A stretch of DNA of 64,000 bases, from contig CM067550.1 in assembly GCA_034509755.1 (NCBI GenBank), positions 10,347,001-10,411,000 on the forward strand, read 5' to 3'. Source of the DNA: Anisodus tanguticus. Taxonomy: Eukaryota; Streptophyta; Magnoliopsida; Solanales; Solanaceae. Positions 1-10,300 of this stretch are shown one piece after another (positions within the stretch are counted from its first letter, which is position 1; the number at the start of each line of letters is the position of its first letter). The notes beneath the pieces were generated by a model. It ran no database searches and had not been told where the DNA came from. It was given only the letters and a program-made list of their open reading frames with translations. A program made the translations under genes and the position numbers.

Positions 1-526
1 TACCGAAACACGAACTATACGTTTCTAGACGAGTTAGACACCTCCCTCGTCATACTCACCGAACTCAGTCGTACCACCACCGTATCTCCCCAGTTACCGT
101 CACTGCCACCCGTGACAGTCCCTACCGCCAATCAGTCTACCATGTCTCCATCACCGCCGACTGCCTCTGCCATCACCGACAGTCTCCCAAACACATCCCA
201 TCGTCACCTCTTCCACTCACCGGCAAACCCAATCATCGTCATCTGTGTCACCGCCACCTATCGCCGCAGATCCAGTCAACCAACCCAACCCAGAAACAAC
301 ACCATTCAACAGGTACAGTCAGACCACCAGTAACCCAACCCATATATCATCACCGAGAACCCGACACCACTCCTTCCCAAACCCAGCTTCGAGTCACGCA
401 CAATCACTACATCCAACCGGCTACCCAACCCCACCAGATTCGTCACCGTTACCCAACACCACCAATTAAAACCCAGACCCCGACACCCAACATAAATACC
501 CAAACTTTCCCTGCCCCACGCACCAT

Positions 527-2148
527 ATGGAAACTCATGCCCAACACGAGATTTTCAAACCCAAAATCCAATTTAACATATTCACGCAAACCATATCCCC
601 GATTCCCAAAAACCCACAATTAGCCAAACTTGATCCGAATTGGAATACGGCCATGTGTGAGGAATTTAATGCTTTAACGGAACAACACACTTGGGATTTG
701 GTTCGTCGATCGGATGGGGTGAATGTGATCTGATGCATGTGGCTTTTTTATCACAAATACAGAGACAATTGTGACCTAGAGAGATATAAGGCGAGACTTG
801 TGGCTAATAATACTAATCAGCAAGAGGGTATTGATTGTGGTGAGACGTTCAACAAGGTTGTTAAACTGGCTACTATTCACACAGTTCTGAGTATTGTCAT
901 AGTTAAGCATACGCCGATTCATCAGCTTGATGTGAAGAATGCATTTTTACATGGGGACTTGAAAGAAACTATATAAATGCACCAACCGCCATGTTTTGTC
1001 GATATTGCAGCCCCTCATTATCTATACCATCTTTGTAAGTCACTTTATGATTTAAAATAGGCCCAGAGCGTGGTATGAACACTTTGCACAGTACATTATG
1101 CAGATTGGGTTTCGTATGTAGCAAGTGTGATAATTCTCTATTTATTTTTCATCATGGTAGTAACATTTCGTATATGTTGTTATATGTGGATGATATTGTC
1201 CTTAATGCCTCCTCTGATGTGTTGAAAAATGAAATCATTGCACTACTTAAAATCGAATTTGTTATGACTGACTTGGGAAGGTTAAGTTACTTCTTGGGGA
1301 TTTCAGTGACTATATCTGCAGATACTATGTTTTTATGTCAGCGTAAGTATGCAGAGGATATTGTGTTCAGGGCTAAAATGGCGAACTGCAAGATCATGCC
1401 CACTCCAGTTGACTCTAAATCAAAGCTCAGTGTTGTTGATGGTGATCCGGTGTCCGATCCTATTCTGTATAGGAGTCTTACAGGTGCACTTCAGTATCTT
1501 ACTTTCATGCCTGATATTTCTTATGTCGTTCAGCAGGTGTGTCCATTTATGCATGCCCCAAGGGAGCCTTATTTTACTGCTCTTAAACGCATCATTCAAT
1601 ACATTAAGGACACACTTGATTATGGATTGCATATATACCCCTATGTACCGACCAGGTTGTTATCATATACGGATGCAGATTGGGTAAGTTGTCCGGACAC
1701 GCGATGCTCCACCTCTGGCTATTGTGTATTCTTAGGGGATAATCTCATTTCATGGTCTGCCAAGAGACAAGCCACCCTATCTCACTCGAGTGCAGAAGCA
1801 GAGTATAGAGGTGTTGCAAATGTTGTTGCTGAGATCTGATGGCTCCGAAACCTTCTTTTGGAGCTTCAGTGTCCCTTGCGTAAGGCGTCTTTGGTATATT
1901 GTGATAACATATCCGTCATATATTTATCTCATAATCCGATTCAGCATCAGCGAACCAAGCACATTGAGATGGATATACACTTTGTTCGTGAGAAGGTTGC
2001 TATCGGTCATGGTAAGGTGTTGCATGTGCCTTCTTCCTATCAGTATGCAAATATCTTCACGAAAGGACTTCCAAGACAACTATTTCTCGACTTCAGATCC
2101 AGTCTCAGTGTCCGGCCTCCTACCGCTCCGACTGAGGGGGCGTATTAG
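527..2148 (+). pseudogene. copia reverse transcriptase/RNase H, broken
   Basis: RT starts near NWNTAMCEEFNAL, continues through RYKARLVANN and QLDVKNAFLHGDL, reaches the catalytic YVDD box (LLYVDDIVL, about 1176-1200) and runs into RNase H (SSAEAEYRGVANVVAE, then a D-containing YCDN segment). It ends with NIFTKGLP, a usual copia C-terminus. Breaks: TGA at 731, TAA at 974 in place of the Tyr of KETVYM, TAG near 1058 in the LK(Q)AP motif, a shift of frame between about 1058 and 1075, and TGA at 1837 in RNase H. The frame before 976 differs from the frame after 1075. Confidence 0.9.
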
Positions 2149-2310
2149 CATATATTATAAAATATTCCCCATATATTTTGTAATATTTAGTGTTGTATAA
2201 TTATGATAGATATATGATCCTTATTATATTAGGACTCCACATTGTACACATTGTATATATTTGTATTAATGAGAAAGACTCCCCAAGGGAGATTAATACA
2301 ATCTTACACA
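2143..2310 (+). repeat. 3' LTR of the copia remnant (short, about 168 bp)
   Basis: Begins right after the polypurine tract ACTGAGGGGG and ends in ...TCTTACACA. The first bases are TATTAGCA rather than TGTTAGCA, so the 5' terminal TG is probably mutated. The other LTR is outside the window, so the limits rest on the polypurine tract and the terminal CA only. Confidence 0.65.
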
Positions 2311-2391
2311 ATAAATATTACTTTTTAATTTAGGTGTCAAAATAAAATAAAGTTCATGTATTCAGCTTAATCTTTTGTAAACTTTCTTAGT

Positions 2392-2599
2392 GTATTCTTA
2401 TCACTTTTAATTATCCACTTTAGCAAATCTTTTTTCTTATTTTACCCTTAATATTTATTAATTAAATATTTTCAAATTCATTGAGACTGTACACTAATTA
2501 ATATAAGTATTATGATAAATTATATACATAATTTTTTAATCCTTAAGGGGCGTGCAAAGTGAAAAGTGAACAAGTAAAAGTGAACGGATTGAGTATATA
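2392..2599. repeat. MITE family A, copy 1
   Basis: Imperfect terminal inverted repeats of the form CACTTTTAATTATCCAC / GTGAACAAGTAAAAGTGAAC flank an AT-rich core holding ATTAATATAAGTATTATGAT. The same core and ends recur at 5080-5345 and, more divergent, at 4275-4917. No coding capacity. Confidence 0.55.
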
Positions 2600-2880
2600 T
2601 TTTTGTGTTGTTGTTTTAATTTTTTTTAAATATATTTAAAATTCAAAAAATCATTATTCATTCTCTGAATGAGCCAAACAACTTAGGAGGCGTGTGTTAA
2701 TTTGGGATCTAAAACTACCTAAAAGGGATGACATCCGTAATTGGTTCGACCAGTAGACTGTCCTTTTTCTCTGCAAAAGATGTGAAGAAGCGCCCCTAAT
2801 TGATCTCATAATATTGATTATGCCACTATCATTTACAACCGACTTTTCTTTTTTTATATATATATATATATATATATATT

Positions 2881-3135
2881 TCTGCCGTCCCAAAATACTT
2901 ATTATATTTTTTAAAAGTTAATTTAATTAAATTTTTATGTTAAATTAGATTGGATTAATTTAAAATTTTAAAATTAAAATTTAGATATTCGAAAATTATA
3001 CGAAAAATATTATAAGTTGCAATTATGCTCATCTTAATATGATGAAAAAATATAACTTAAATTATTGATCAAAATTTATATAGTTTTACTCTTAAAAAAG
3101 TGTAATGCGATAAATATTTTGGAACAAAAGGAGTA
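2881..3135. repeat. Stowaway-like MITE (CCGTCCCAAAAT ends)
   Basis: Left end CCGTCCCAAAATACTTATTA pairs with the right end TAAATATTTTGGAACAAAAG. The CTCCCTCCGTCCC-type terminus is a common plant Stowaway/Mariner-MITE end. A (TA)n run at 2858-2879 abuts the left end. Confidence 0.6.
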
Positions 3136-3282
3136 TTTGTTAGAAAAAAAAGACTTTTTCCAATGTTTCTACTTTTTGATTAACATAATTTCAACCAAAT
3201 ATCATTAGGGAAAAAGCTTTTGTAATTTTTGAAAAGCAAAAGGATTTTTCTATGGTGTTTGATTGAACAAAAAATTCGCAAA

Positions 3283-3519
3283 CTCCCTCCGTCTCAATAT
3301 AAGTATCTTAGCTTGATTAAGCGTAAAGTTTAAGAAATAAAGATAAATTCTTGAATTTTGTGCTTTAAATTAAAAATATGTATAATGTACTAAAATGTTC
3401 TTTGAATCTTATTATTATCAAACTTATCATGTAAGATATTTCAATTATCAACTTACTAAATATAAAAAGAAATATTTTTTTGAGACATATAAAATAGGAA
3501 AGTATAGGGGCAGAGGGAG
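3283..3519. repeat. Stowaway-like MITE
   Basis: CTCCCTCCGTCTCAATATAA on the left pairs imperfectly with ...AGTATAGGGGCAGAGGGAG on the right; a TA follows the right end. AT-rich, non-coding core. Confidence 0.65.
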
Positions 3520-3902
3520 TATTTCTTAAACAGATAACATATACTGATGTTTTCTCAATAAATTTTGCTATGATGTAACGGAGTGATTAGTTCAATTCTA
3601 GTTAAGTATAAACGAAATATAGTACTCATCAAATTGAATCACACTCTTTCTCTAAGAACCAAGAGAATTCCTTAATATAAAATATCTAAACTCTTAAACG
3701 TCATCTCAATGACAAGTTAATATTCTTTACTTTTTGTCCTATGATTTTATTCTTTACCGAGAAAAGTAGAGTTTATGCAAGAGAATAATTGCTCCTCTTT
3801 GGTGAGTTTTTGGCTATTTGGCACATATGTGTCGGACTTTTGTCGCTTTAAAACTACTCCTATGAATAGTTTGATAATTCATCTAATGGAATCAAAATAA
3901 TA

Positions 3903-4170
3903 GTCCCTCCATTACATAATAATTGTCATCTTAATAAAAAACGCACATATTAAAAAATTAATAATGCAATAAAAAGTTTATCAAACTATCCCTATTAAAT
4001 AAAAATAGATTACTTTTCCCTATTGATTTCTTAAATAGAGAGTTTGTCAGTTTTTGTCTAAGGATATTGTACGAAAAAAATAACTAAATTATATCTTGAA
4101 TTTTTAAAATGACACTTATTTTGGGATAATTTTTTTTGGCTAAGGTAACACTTATTATGGAACGGAGGGC
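3903..4170. repeat. Stowaway-like MITE
   Basis: TA is followed by GTCCCTCCATTACATAATAA. The right end reads CTTATTATGGAACGGAGGGC followed by TTA. The termini are inverted repeats of each other; the core is AT-rich. Confidence 0.65.
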
Positions 4171-4274
4171 TTAATGACTCCTGTAGTTGAAGTGTTTGAA
4201 TCCTTTTATTTGACTCTTATGTAAATTACACCTTCAAAACACCTCAATTTGTTATTAAGTCTCTTCTTCACTTT

Positions 4275-4917
4275 ATACTTTCTCCGCATAAAAAAAAGTG
4301 TTCACTTAATTTTTATTTTTTGAGTAAAAAAAGTGTGTCCACTTATGAAATTAAGAAAGATTAATCTTATTTTTTTTAATATTTGCCCTTATTAATTGTT
4401 AGGTGATCAAATTTCAATATCTATTTAATTAGGAGTATTTTAGTCAAATTATCTATTTTGTCTAGAAATTAATATTTTCTTAAAGGGTGTGCAAATGACT
4501 AAGGGTGTGTTTGGTATGAAGGAAAATATTTTTTTGAAAACCATTTTTCTTAGGAAAACAAATTCCTTGAAAATGAGGAAAATGACTTCCCTAATGAAAT
4601 TTGGGAAAACAAGTTCATAAGTGACATTTCAAGTTTATTGTCTCTTCCCCAACCACCCAACGGTCCTAAACCGCACCCCCTTCACCATCTCACCCCCACC
4701 ACCCCCGAACACTGATTCCTCAGTCCCCACCCATCCCACTCCATAATATTTTAATAGATTACATATAAATATTCTTAGAATAATATATTTTTACTTACGT
4801 ACCAAACACTAGAAAATAATTTTAAAAACTACTTGTCCACAAAAAATATTTTCCACAAAAAATATTTTCACGTACCAAACACACCCTAATGGACACTCTT
4901 TTTATCCTAAGGGAGTA
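4275..4917. repeat. MITE family A, copy split by an inner MITE
   Basis: Left end TACTTTCTCCGCATAAAAAA pairs with the right end ATCCTAAGGGAGTA (complement TACTCCCTTAGGAT). The internal AAAGGGTGTGCAAATGACT motif matches family A. The element is interrupted at 4503-4886 by another MITE, so it is the older insertion. Confidence 0.55.
4503..4886. mobile_element. Tourist/Harbinger-like MITE nested in an older MITE
   Basis: Begins GGGTGTGTTTGGTATGAAGG and ends CGTACCAAACACACCC, a clear terminal inverted repeat. TAA flanks both sides (4500-4502 and 4887-4889), the 3-bp duplication usual for PIF/Harbinger MITEs. A relative with the same ends lies at 29594-29911. Confidence 0.75.
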
Positions 4918-5079
4918 GCAAGTCAACTCCTTTTTCTCCACAAGACGTATAATTAGATTAAAGGAAATTTATATAGGAGCTAATTCGTCGTATTTTGTAC
5001 ACAGGACCGAGATGAAAGCACAACTCTGTGGGCTGTGACTAAAGTAGACCAATTAACCTAAATAGACCACTAATTCATC

Positions 5080-5345
5080 TGTTCACTTTTAGTTATTCAT
5101 TACTTATTCAATATTCTATAAATAAATTTTCATTTTTACTTGTCACTTTTAATATCAAGAAAATATGATTTTTTTCTGTTTTACCCAAAATATTAATTGT
5201 TCATTTTAAATTATTTTTCAAATGTATTAAAACCATACTCTAATTAATATAGATATTATGATAAATTATACACTTCATTTATTAATATTTCTTAAAGGGT
5301 GTGCAAAATTGATAGTGAACAAGTAAAAGTGTAAGGAGTGAGTAC
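5080..5345. repeat. MITE family A, copy 3
   Basis: Left end CTGTTCACTTTTAGTTATTC pairs with right end AGTGAACAAGTAAAAGTGTA. It shares the core TAATTAATATAGATATTATG and the AAAGGGTGTGCAAA motif with the copy at 2392-2599. Confidence 0.55.
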
Positions 5346-5466
5346 TAGTTAATCGTAGGACATTTACTAGCTGTATAATAGGAGTAATATATCTCTAATT
5401 TCCGTTGCTTAGGTAAGATAAATTACTCGTATATAACACATGTATCAATTTGAAAATTTTAAAAAA

Positions 5467-5487
5467 GAAGAAGAAGAAGAAGAAAAG
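5467..5487 (+). repeat. GAA microsatellite
   Basis: Run of AGA triplets in otherwise AT-rich intergenic DNA. Confidence 0.85.
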
Positions 5488-5580
5488 ACAAGAATGTGAA
5501 GGACACGACAGTCATTTCGAATTCCAAGGAAACAAGTGTCGGTTGCTAGTAGTATTAGTTTATTTCCACGAATTTTAGTT

Positions 5581-5816
5581 AGAGATAATATCTCTATAAT
5601 ATTCTTTGTAGGTATTCTATATTAGGTAAAAATTATAGTCCAATTGTAATTAGAAAAATTAATTTCATACTTTTCATTAATTATTATGTATAATATATAG
5701 TGTTACATAATTATTTACTCATTTAAAACTAAGTAACTAATTTTTCTAATTATAATTGAATTACAATTTTACTTAATATAGAAGATGTACAAAGAATATT
5801 CTAGAGATATTCTATC
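5581..5816. repeat. Foldback MITE with arms of about 80 bp
   Basis: The left arm (5581-5662, with TAATATTCTTTGTAGGTATT and TAATTAGAAAAATTA) is the reverse complement of the right arm (about 5733-5816, with TACAAAGAATATTCTAGAGA) apart from scattered mismatches. Nearly the whole element would fold into one hairpin. No terminal motif was matched to a named family. Confidence 0.7.
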
Positions 5817-6248
5817 AACAACCATTCTATATATGAAGAAAATACTTGGTATGAAAACACTTAATTTCTCATTATAGATAATCACTCGTTGATAAAAAAT
5901 GCCGTTCTTTGATTATTAAGAGATACATTTAGGATAGGTTCATGGTTAGAATTGAACTTATGTTTTTCTTTTCCTTACACGAGAATTGTTTGAGTAAATT
6001 AATTAGTAAAACACCACTAATTAAAATAACGAACAATCTTCAATCATACTTTTTTCTTAATTATTTTAATTTTAAATATTCTCTTTTAAACTAAAGGAAG
6101 GGAAAGTAAAATATACCCGAATACAATAACTCAAATCATATTGAGCTAGAACGTAAGATCATAATAAACGTTTAAATCTTATATACTACACTATATCACG
6201 TAAAAAATAACTAGAATATATCGTTGATACTAATAAAAATTAGAAATA

Positions 6249-6366
6249 AAATAGATAAAGCAAAACCTGACATAACATGTTATTAACAACAAATAGATAA
6301 AACAGAATCTATTATAACATGTTATTGACAACAAATAGATAAAGCAAAACATGTTATAACACGTTA
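6249..6366. repeat. 42-bp tandem repeat, about 2.8 copies
   Basis: Units begin AAATAGATAAAGC at 6249, 6291 and 6333. The first two are a full 42 bp and contain ATAACATGTTATT, an AT palindrome; the third ends after about 34 bp. The DNA from 2311 to here has no recognisable gene. Confidence 0.85.
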
Positions 6367-6419
6367 AAGTACACTAATAAATTAGTACGTTTTTTGTCTC
6401 AATCTATGTAACACAATTT

Positions 6420-6760
6420 TGTTAAGAGTTCCACATCGAAAATTGAAGGGAAACATGGACTCCTTATATGACTTGGACAATCCTCACCCTACAAGCTAGC
6501 TTTTGAAGTTGAGTTAGGCCCAAGATCAATTTTTTATATGGTATCAGAGCCAGACCCATTCAATTTTTTTTTCGTCGACATTGGGCCCCCAAATTATATT
6601 GTTCACGCTCCACTTAAGGAGGTCTGGACGTGCGGGAGAGTGTTAAGAGTTCCACATCGAAAATTGAATGGGAACATGTACTCCTTATATGGACTTGGAC
6701 AATCCTCACCCTACAAGCTAACTTTTGGGGTTGAGTTAGACTCAAGATTCATTATTTACA
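6420..6760 (+). mobile_element. Complete TRIM (miniature LTR retrotransposon)
   Basis: Two direct repeats of about 120 bp (6420-6538, 6641-6760), both starting TGTTAAGAGTTCCACATCGA, flank an internal region of about 100 bp. The internal region starts with the initiator-Met tRNA primer site TGGTATCAGAGC. A purine-rich stretch precedes the second LTR. AATTT (6415-6419) and AATTC (6761-6765) look like a 5-bp target duplication with one change. There is no coding capacity, as expected of TRIMs. The LTR text (cacatcg... cttggacaatcctcaccct... gagttaggcccaag) matches a widespread plant TRIM as I remember it. Confidence 0.9.
6539..6550 (+). other. TRIM primer-binding site for tRNA-iMet
   Basis: TGGTATCAGAGC directly follows the first TRIM LTR. 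It is the standard complement of the 3' end of plant initiator methionine tRNA. Confidence 0.92.
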
Positions 6761-7159
6761 AATTCTTTTTGGTCTGTTCCAAAAAATGTCATTTTTTATA
6801 TTTAGAAACAATTTAATTTTATGAGATGATTTACAAATACACAAAATCTCTAAGATTTATTTTGAACTACAAATTTGAAAAGTGTTCATTTTTTTAAATT
6901 TCGTATCTAATCAAATAGTGTCACGTAAATTGGAATAGAAGGATTAATAAATTAAGTCTCTTTAATAACCCAAATTTGATTTTGGTTTTAATATTTTATA
7001 GTCTAGGTTGGTCGGTATTCGAGTTTATAGTACAAACAAAAAATGGGAAAACCTGAAGCATGCACACTGTACGGATATTGTATATGTATGTATAGAGTGA
7101 GAAAAGGAAACCTTAAGTGTCACCAAAAGACTGTCTTTGGTCTCGTACGTACTCTTAAA

Positions 7160-7172
7160 CCCCCCCCCCCCC
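7160..7172 (+). repeat. 13-nt C homopolymer
   Basis: C run about 210 nt upstream of the CCCH gene's ATG, followed by CT-rich DNA that could be the gene's 5' leader. Such runs are prone to miscounting in assemblies. Confidence 0.8.
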
Positions 7173-7379
7173 TCTTTCTCGCATCTTATTGCATAGTAAC
7201 TAAACACATAAACATTAATGTCTGTACATATAATATACTTGTGATCAACACAACACAACAACACAACACACTTTCTTTCTACTCTCCCCCACTTCCCAAA
7301 TTCTTTTTTTTTTTTAGCCTCTTTATTTTGTTTTGGTTTTGATCATCTAAATATTGTGTCTAAAAATATCACAAAAAAT

Positions 7380-10300
7380 ATGGAGTTGTACGGACGGTCC
7401 ACAGGGAGTAACGGGTCACAGTCGGATCATCAGTTACAAGAAACGGGTCTTGATGGTTGTTTTTTTTTTATGTCTACTTTTAACATATTTGAATTTTAAG
7501 CTAGTTCTAATTTTTTTTTATCATGTATGCAATGTGGGTGTTTTTCCTTTTTTATTGTTTTTAGGGTTTTTGATAATGTTAATGTTTTTTTTTTTTGTAA
7601 TGTAGGATCAATGCAGAGGTTGGGGTTATATGGCAGGGAAATTTACCCAGAAAGGCCAGGTGTACCTGACTGTTCGTATTATATACGAACCGGGTCCTGT
7701 GGATATGGTGCCAATTGTCGCTTTAACCATCCTCGTGATCGTGATCGTGGCTATGTAAGTTGTTGTTCGTCGTGCTTTAGTTAGGACTTAATTTAAGCTA
7801 ATTAAACCTGAAATTCCGTTAAGGGTGTTCAAGATTTTGTATATATGTGTATAAAAAGTAATTTTCGACATGTATTTGTAGTGTAATTTGGCGAAGGATG
7901 TTTAACTGACCACTCTTTGGTCTATGTGGCTCAGTCATTGAGCCTGACTAATCTAGATTTAAGACTAGAAAGCCCACTAAATCAGGGTTTTTTAGCACTT
8001 TATACTGTAAGGAGACTCCGTTCTTAGAGCTTGAACTCGAGACTTTATATGCTTTAGCATTCCATCAAATCCTCATTTGGTGGTTCACGTTAAGCTTATT
8101 ATTCTCCTTTCTTGTATTTAGTGGTAGATTGGAGCTTTGTTAATTGTTATCAATGTGAATGCTAGTCACATAGTTTCGTTGAATTTTTTATTTGGAAGTT
8201 ATAGTCGAGAATGAGTTTTTATCACACGTGAGGCGGATCTAAGATTTTTAGTTAGTGTGTGGAGTACATACCCATTATTCATTTGCTAAAATGGATGGTG
8301 TAGAATAGGACTACTTTCATTTACTAGGAGGTGTAGCTAGGATTTTGAGTTTATGGATTCTAAAAGATGCAGCTTACTAGGTTCTTGATAAATTATTTAT
8401 ATATATTAAGTGGATTTTTAAATACAAATGCAAAATTTGAGCCAAAGCTATTGGGTTCTGACGAACCTGTATGTGAAGCTCAAGCTCCGTCCCTGCTTTA
8501 CTTCTCGATCTTCTGAATACGCTATATATTTTTCTTGGAAGGGAAAGTGTGAATGCCTACATTCCTTATTTGGCTGAGTGATTTTGCTCTCAGGGTGGTA
8601 AGATGCAGTTGGGAGGAGTTAAGTTCCCAGAAAGATTGGGAGAGCCGACCTGCCAGGTACACTGTTTTCTGTTTTTAATAATTTTGATTTCATTGCTAAC
8701 TGCATAATGTTCGTGTGCAGTACTACTTAAGAACAGGGACCTGTAAATTTGGTGCATCCTGCAAGTTCCACCACCCTAGGAACTTGGGTGGATCCTTGAG
8801 CAATATACTACTAAATACTTATGGATATCCATTACGCACGGTAATTGTCTCATGGTTTTATGTGTTTGCGCTTGTGTTAACTTTCTGTGTTAGCCATCTA
8901 ATGTTCAATAACTACATCACAGGGGGAAACTGAATGCTCCTATTATTTGAAAACGGGGCATTGCAAATTTGGTATAACATGTAAATACCATCATCCTCAA
9001 CCTGCTGGTATATCAGTGCCAGCTCCTGCCCGTCCGACTGTGCAGTCTCTTCCAGCTCCTCCTGAGGAATATAACAGTGCATCAACTGGTCTTAGAGTAG
9101 CAAGGCCTCCACTTTTACCTGGTTCATATGTACCTACTGCTTATGGTCCAGTGCTGCTTCACCCAGGAGTGGTTACCATTCAGAACTGGAGCCCTTACTC
9201 AGTAATATAAAGATTATCTTCTCTCTATCAATCAATGATAATCTCTTTTTTTATGCGGTGATTAATTTGTACCTGATGCAGGGACCAGTAAGTCCTGCGC
9301 TATCTCCCGGTGCTCAACCCTCTGCTGGGATTACATCTATCTATGGGATATCACAGCTAGGATCTTCAATACATGCCTTTGCAGGGCCTTACTCCCCATT
9401 ACTCTCTGCTGCTAGCCCTCCAAGCAAAACACAGAAGGAAAAGAGTTTTCCGGAGAGACCTGGTCAACCCATATGTCAATACTACATGAAAACTGGGGAT
9501 TGTAAGTTTGGATTATCTTGTAGGTATCACCATCCACCTGACTGGATTGCATCAAAGACAAATTGTGCTATCAGCCCCTCAGGCCTTCCTTTGCGTCCGG
9601 TATGATAATGTTTCTTCTTTCTCCGTTTTGTTTGATTTGACATGACGACATATAATCTAACATGGGTAGATTTTTGTCTGCATTCTTTTCTTTGCATGTT
9701 CTGATACTTGATTATATTGAACTTTATATTATGGTTTTCCCTTTGAGGATTTTTGCCAATTGCATGCTAATGTGTCATTGATAGTAACGTATACTGGACT
9801 TTGAGGTTCCTTATTTATGGATCTGACCAGAAGTCGATGATAGGGGAGAAATGTATAGGAAGAGGATTGATTTATGATTGTTGTCTTGCTTAAATTTGGT
9901 GCTCACATGTTATAAATTTGTGATTAATGAAGCTGCATTATCTGTCTCTTTTTCCTTTTTTGATAACCGAGAAATCCTCGAGGGTTCAATGGTGTACGGA
10001 TTTCGGTGGATAATAGACCTGCCCCTCTGCCCATCTCAACTTAAATGCCGCTTTTTTCTGCAACATAGTTCGAAGTTGTGACGTGCGCCTAGCCCAGATG
10101 TGAGCCTTCATTTTGATCATTGCTGGTTCAAGATTATGTCTTCATTGTTATAACTCAATAGCATGAATTAAGAAGGTGTTTGGATTTTTGTGTATTTATT
10201 GAATTGCTATAACATTCCTCTTAGCTGTTTAAAGTCCCATGCAGTTCTCCAGAGACTTCTGTAACTTAAGTGAAGTGTTTGTATAACCACATTACGATAT

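Larger units (their letters stand above)
1..2310 (+). mobile_element. 3' half of a decayed Ty1/copia retrotransposon
   Basis: Positions 1-526 read as the low-complexity Pro/Ser/Thr-rich linker that lies between integrase and reverse transcriptase in copia polyproteins. They are followed by reverse transcriptase, RNase H, a G-rich polypurine tract at 2132-2140 and a short 3' LTR. The 5' part lies outside the window. The order integrase-linker-RT-RNase H is diagnostic of Ty1/copia. The element cannot be autonomous because the pol frame carries several stops and a frame change. Confidence 0.9.

Noticed and set aside
7025..7342. Frames on both strands over the CCCH leader
   Set aside because: They run through a C homopolymer and CT-rich leader and show no protein-like composition.
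9878..10081. 67-aa frame in intron 6 of the CCCH gene
   Set aside because: No similarity recognised, inside a spliced intron, and ordinary AT-rich composition.
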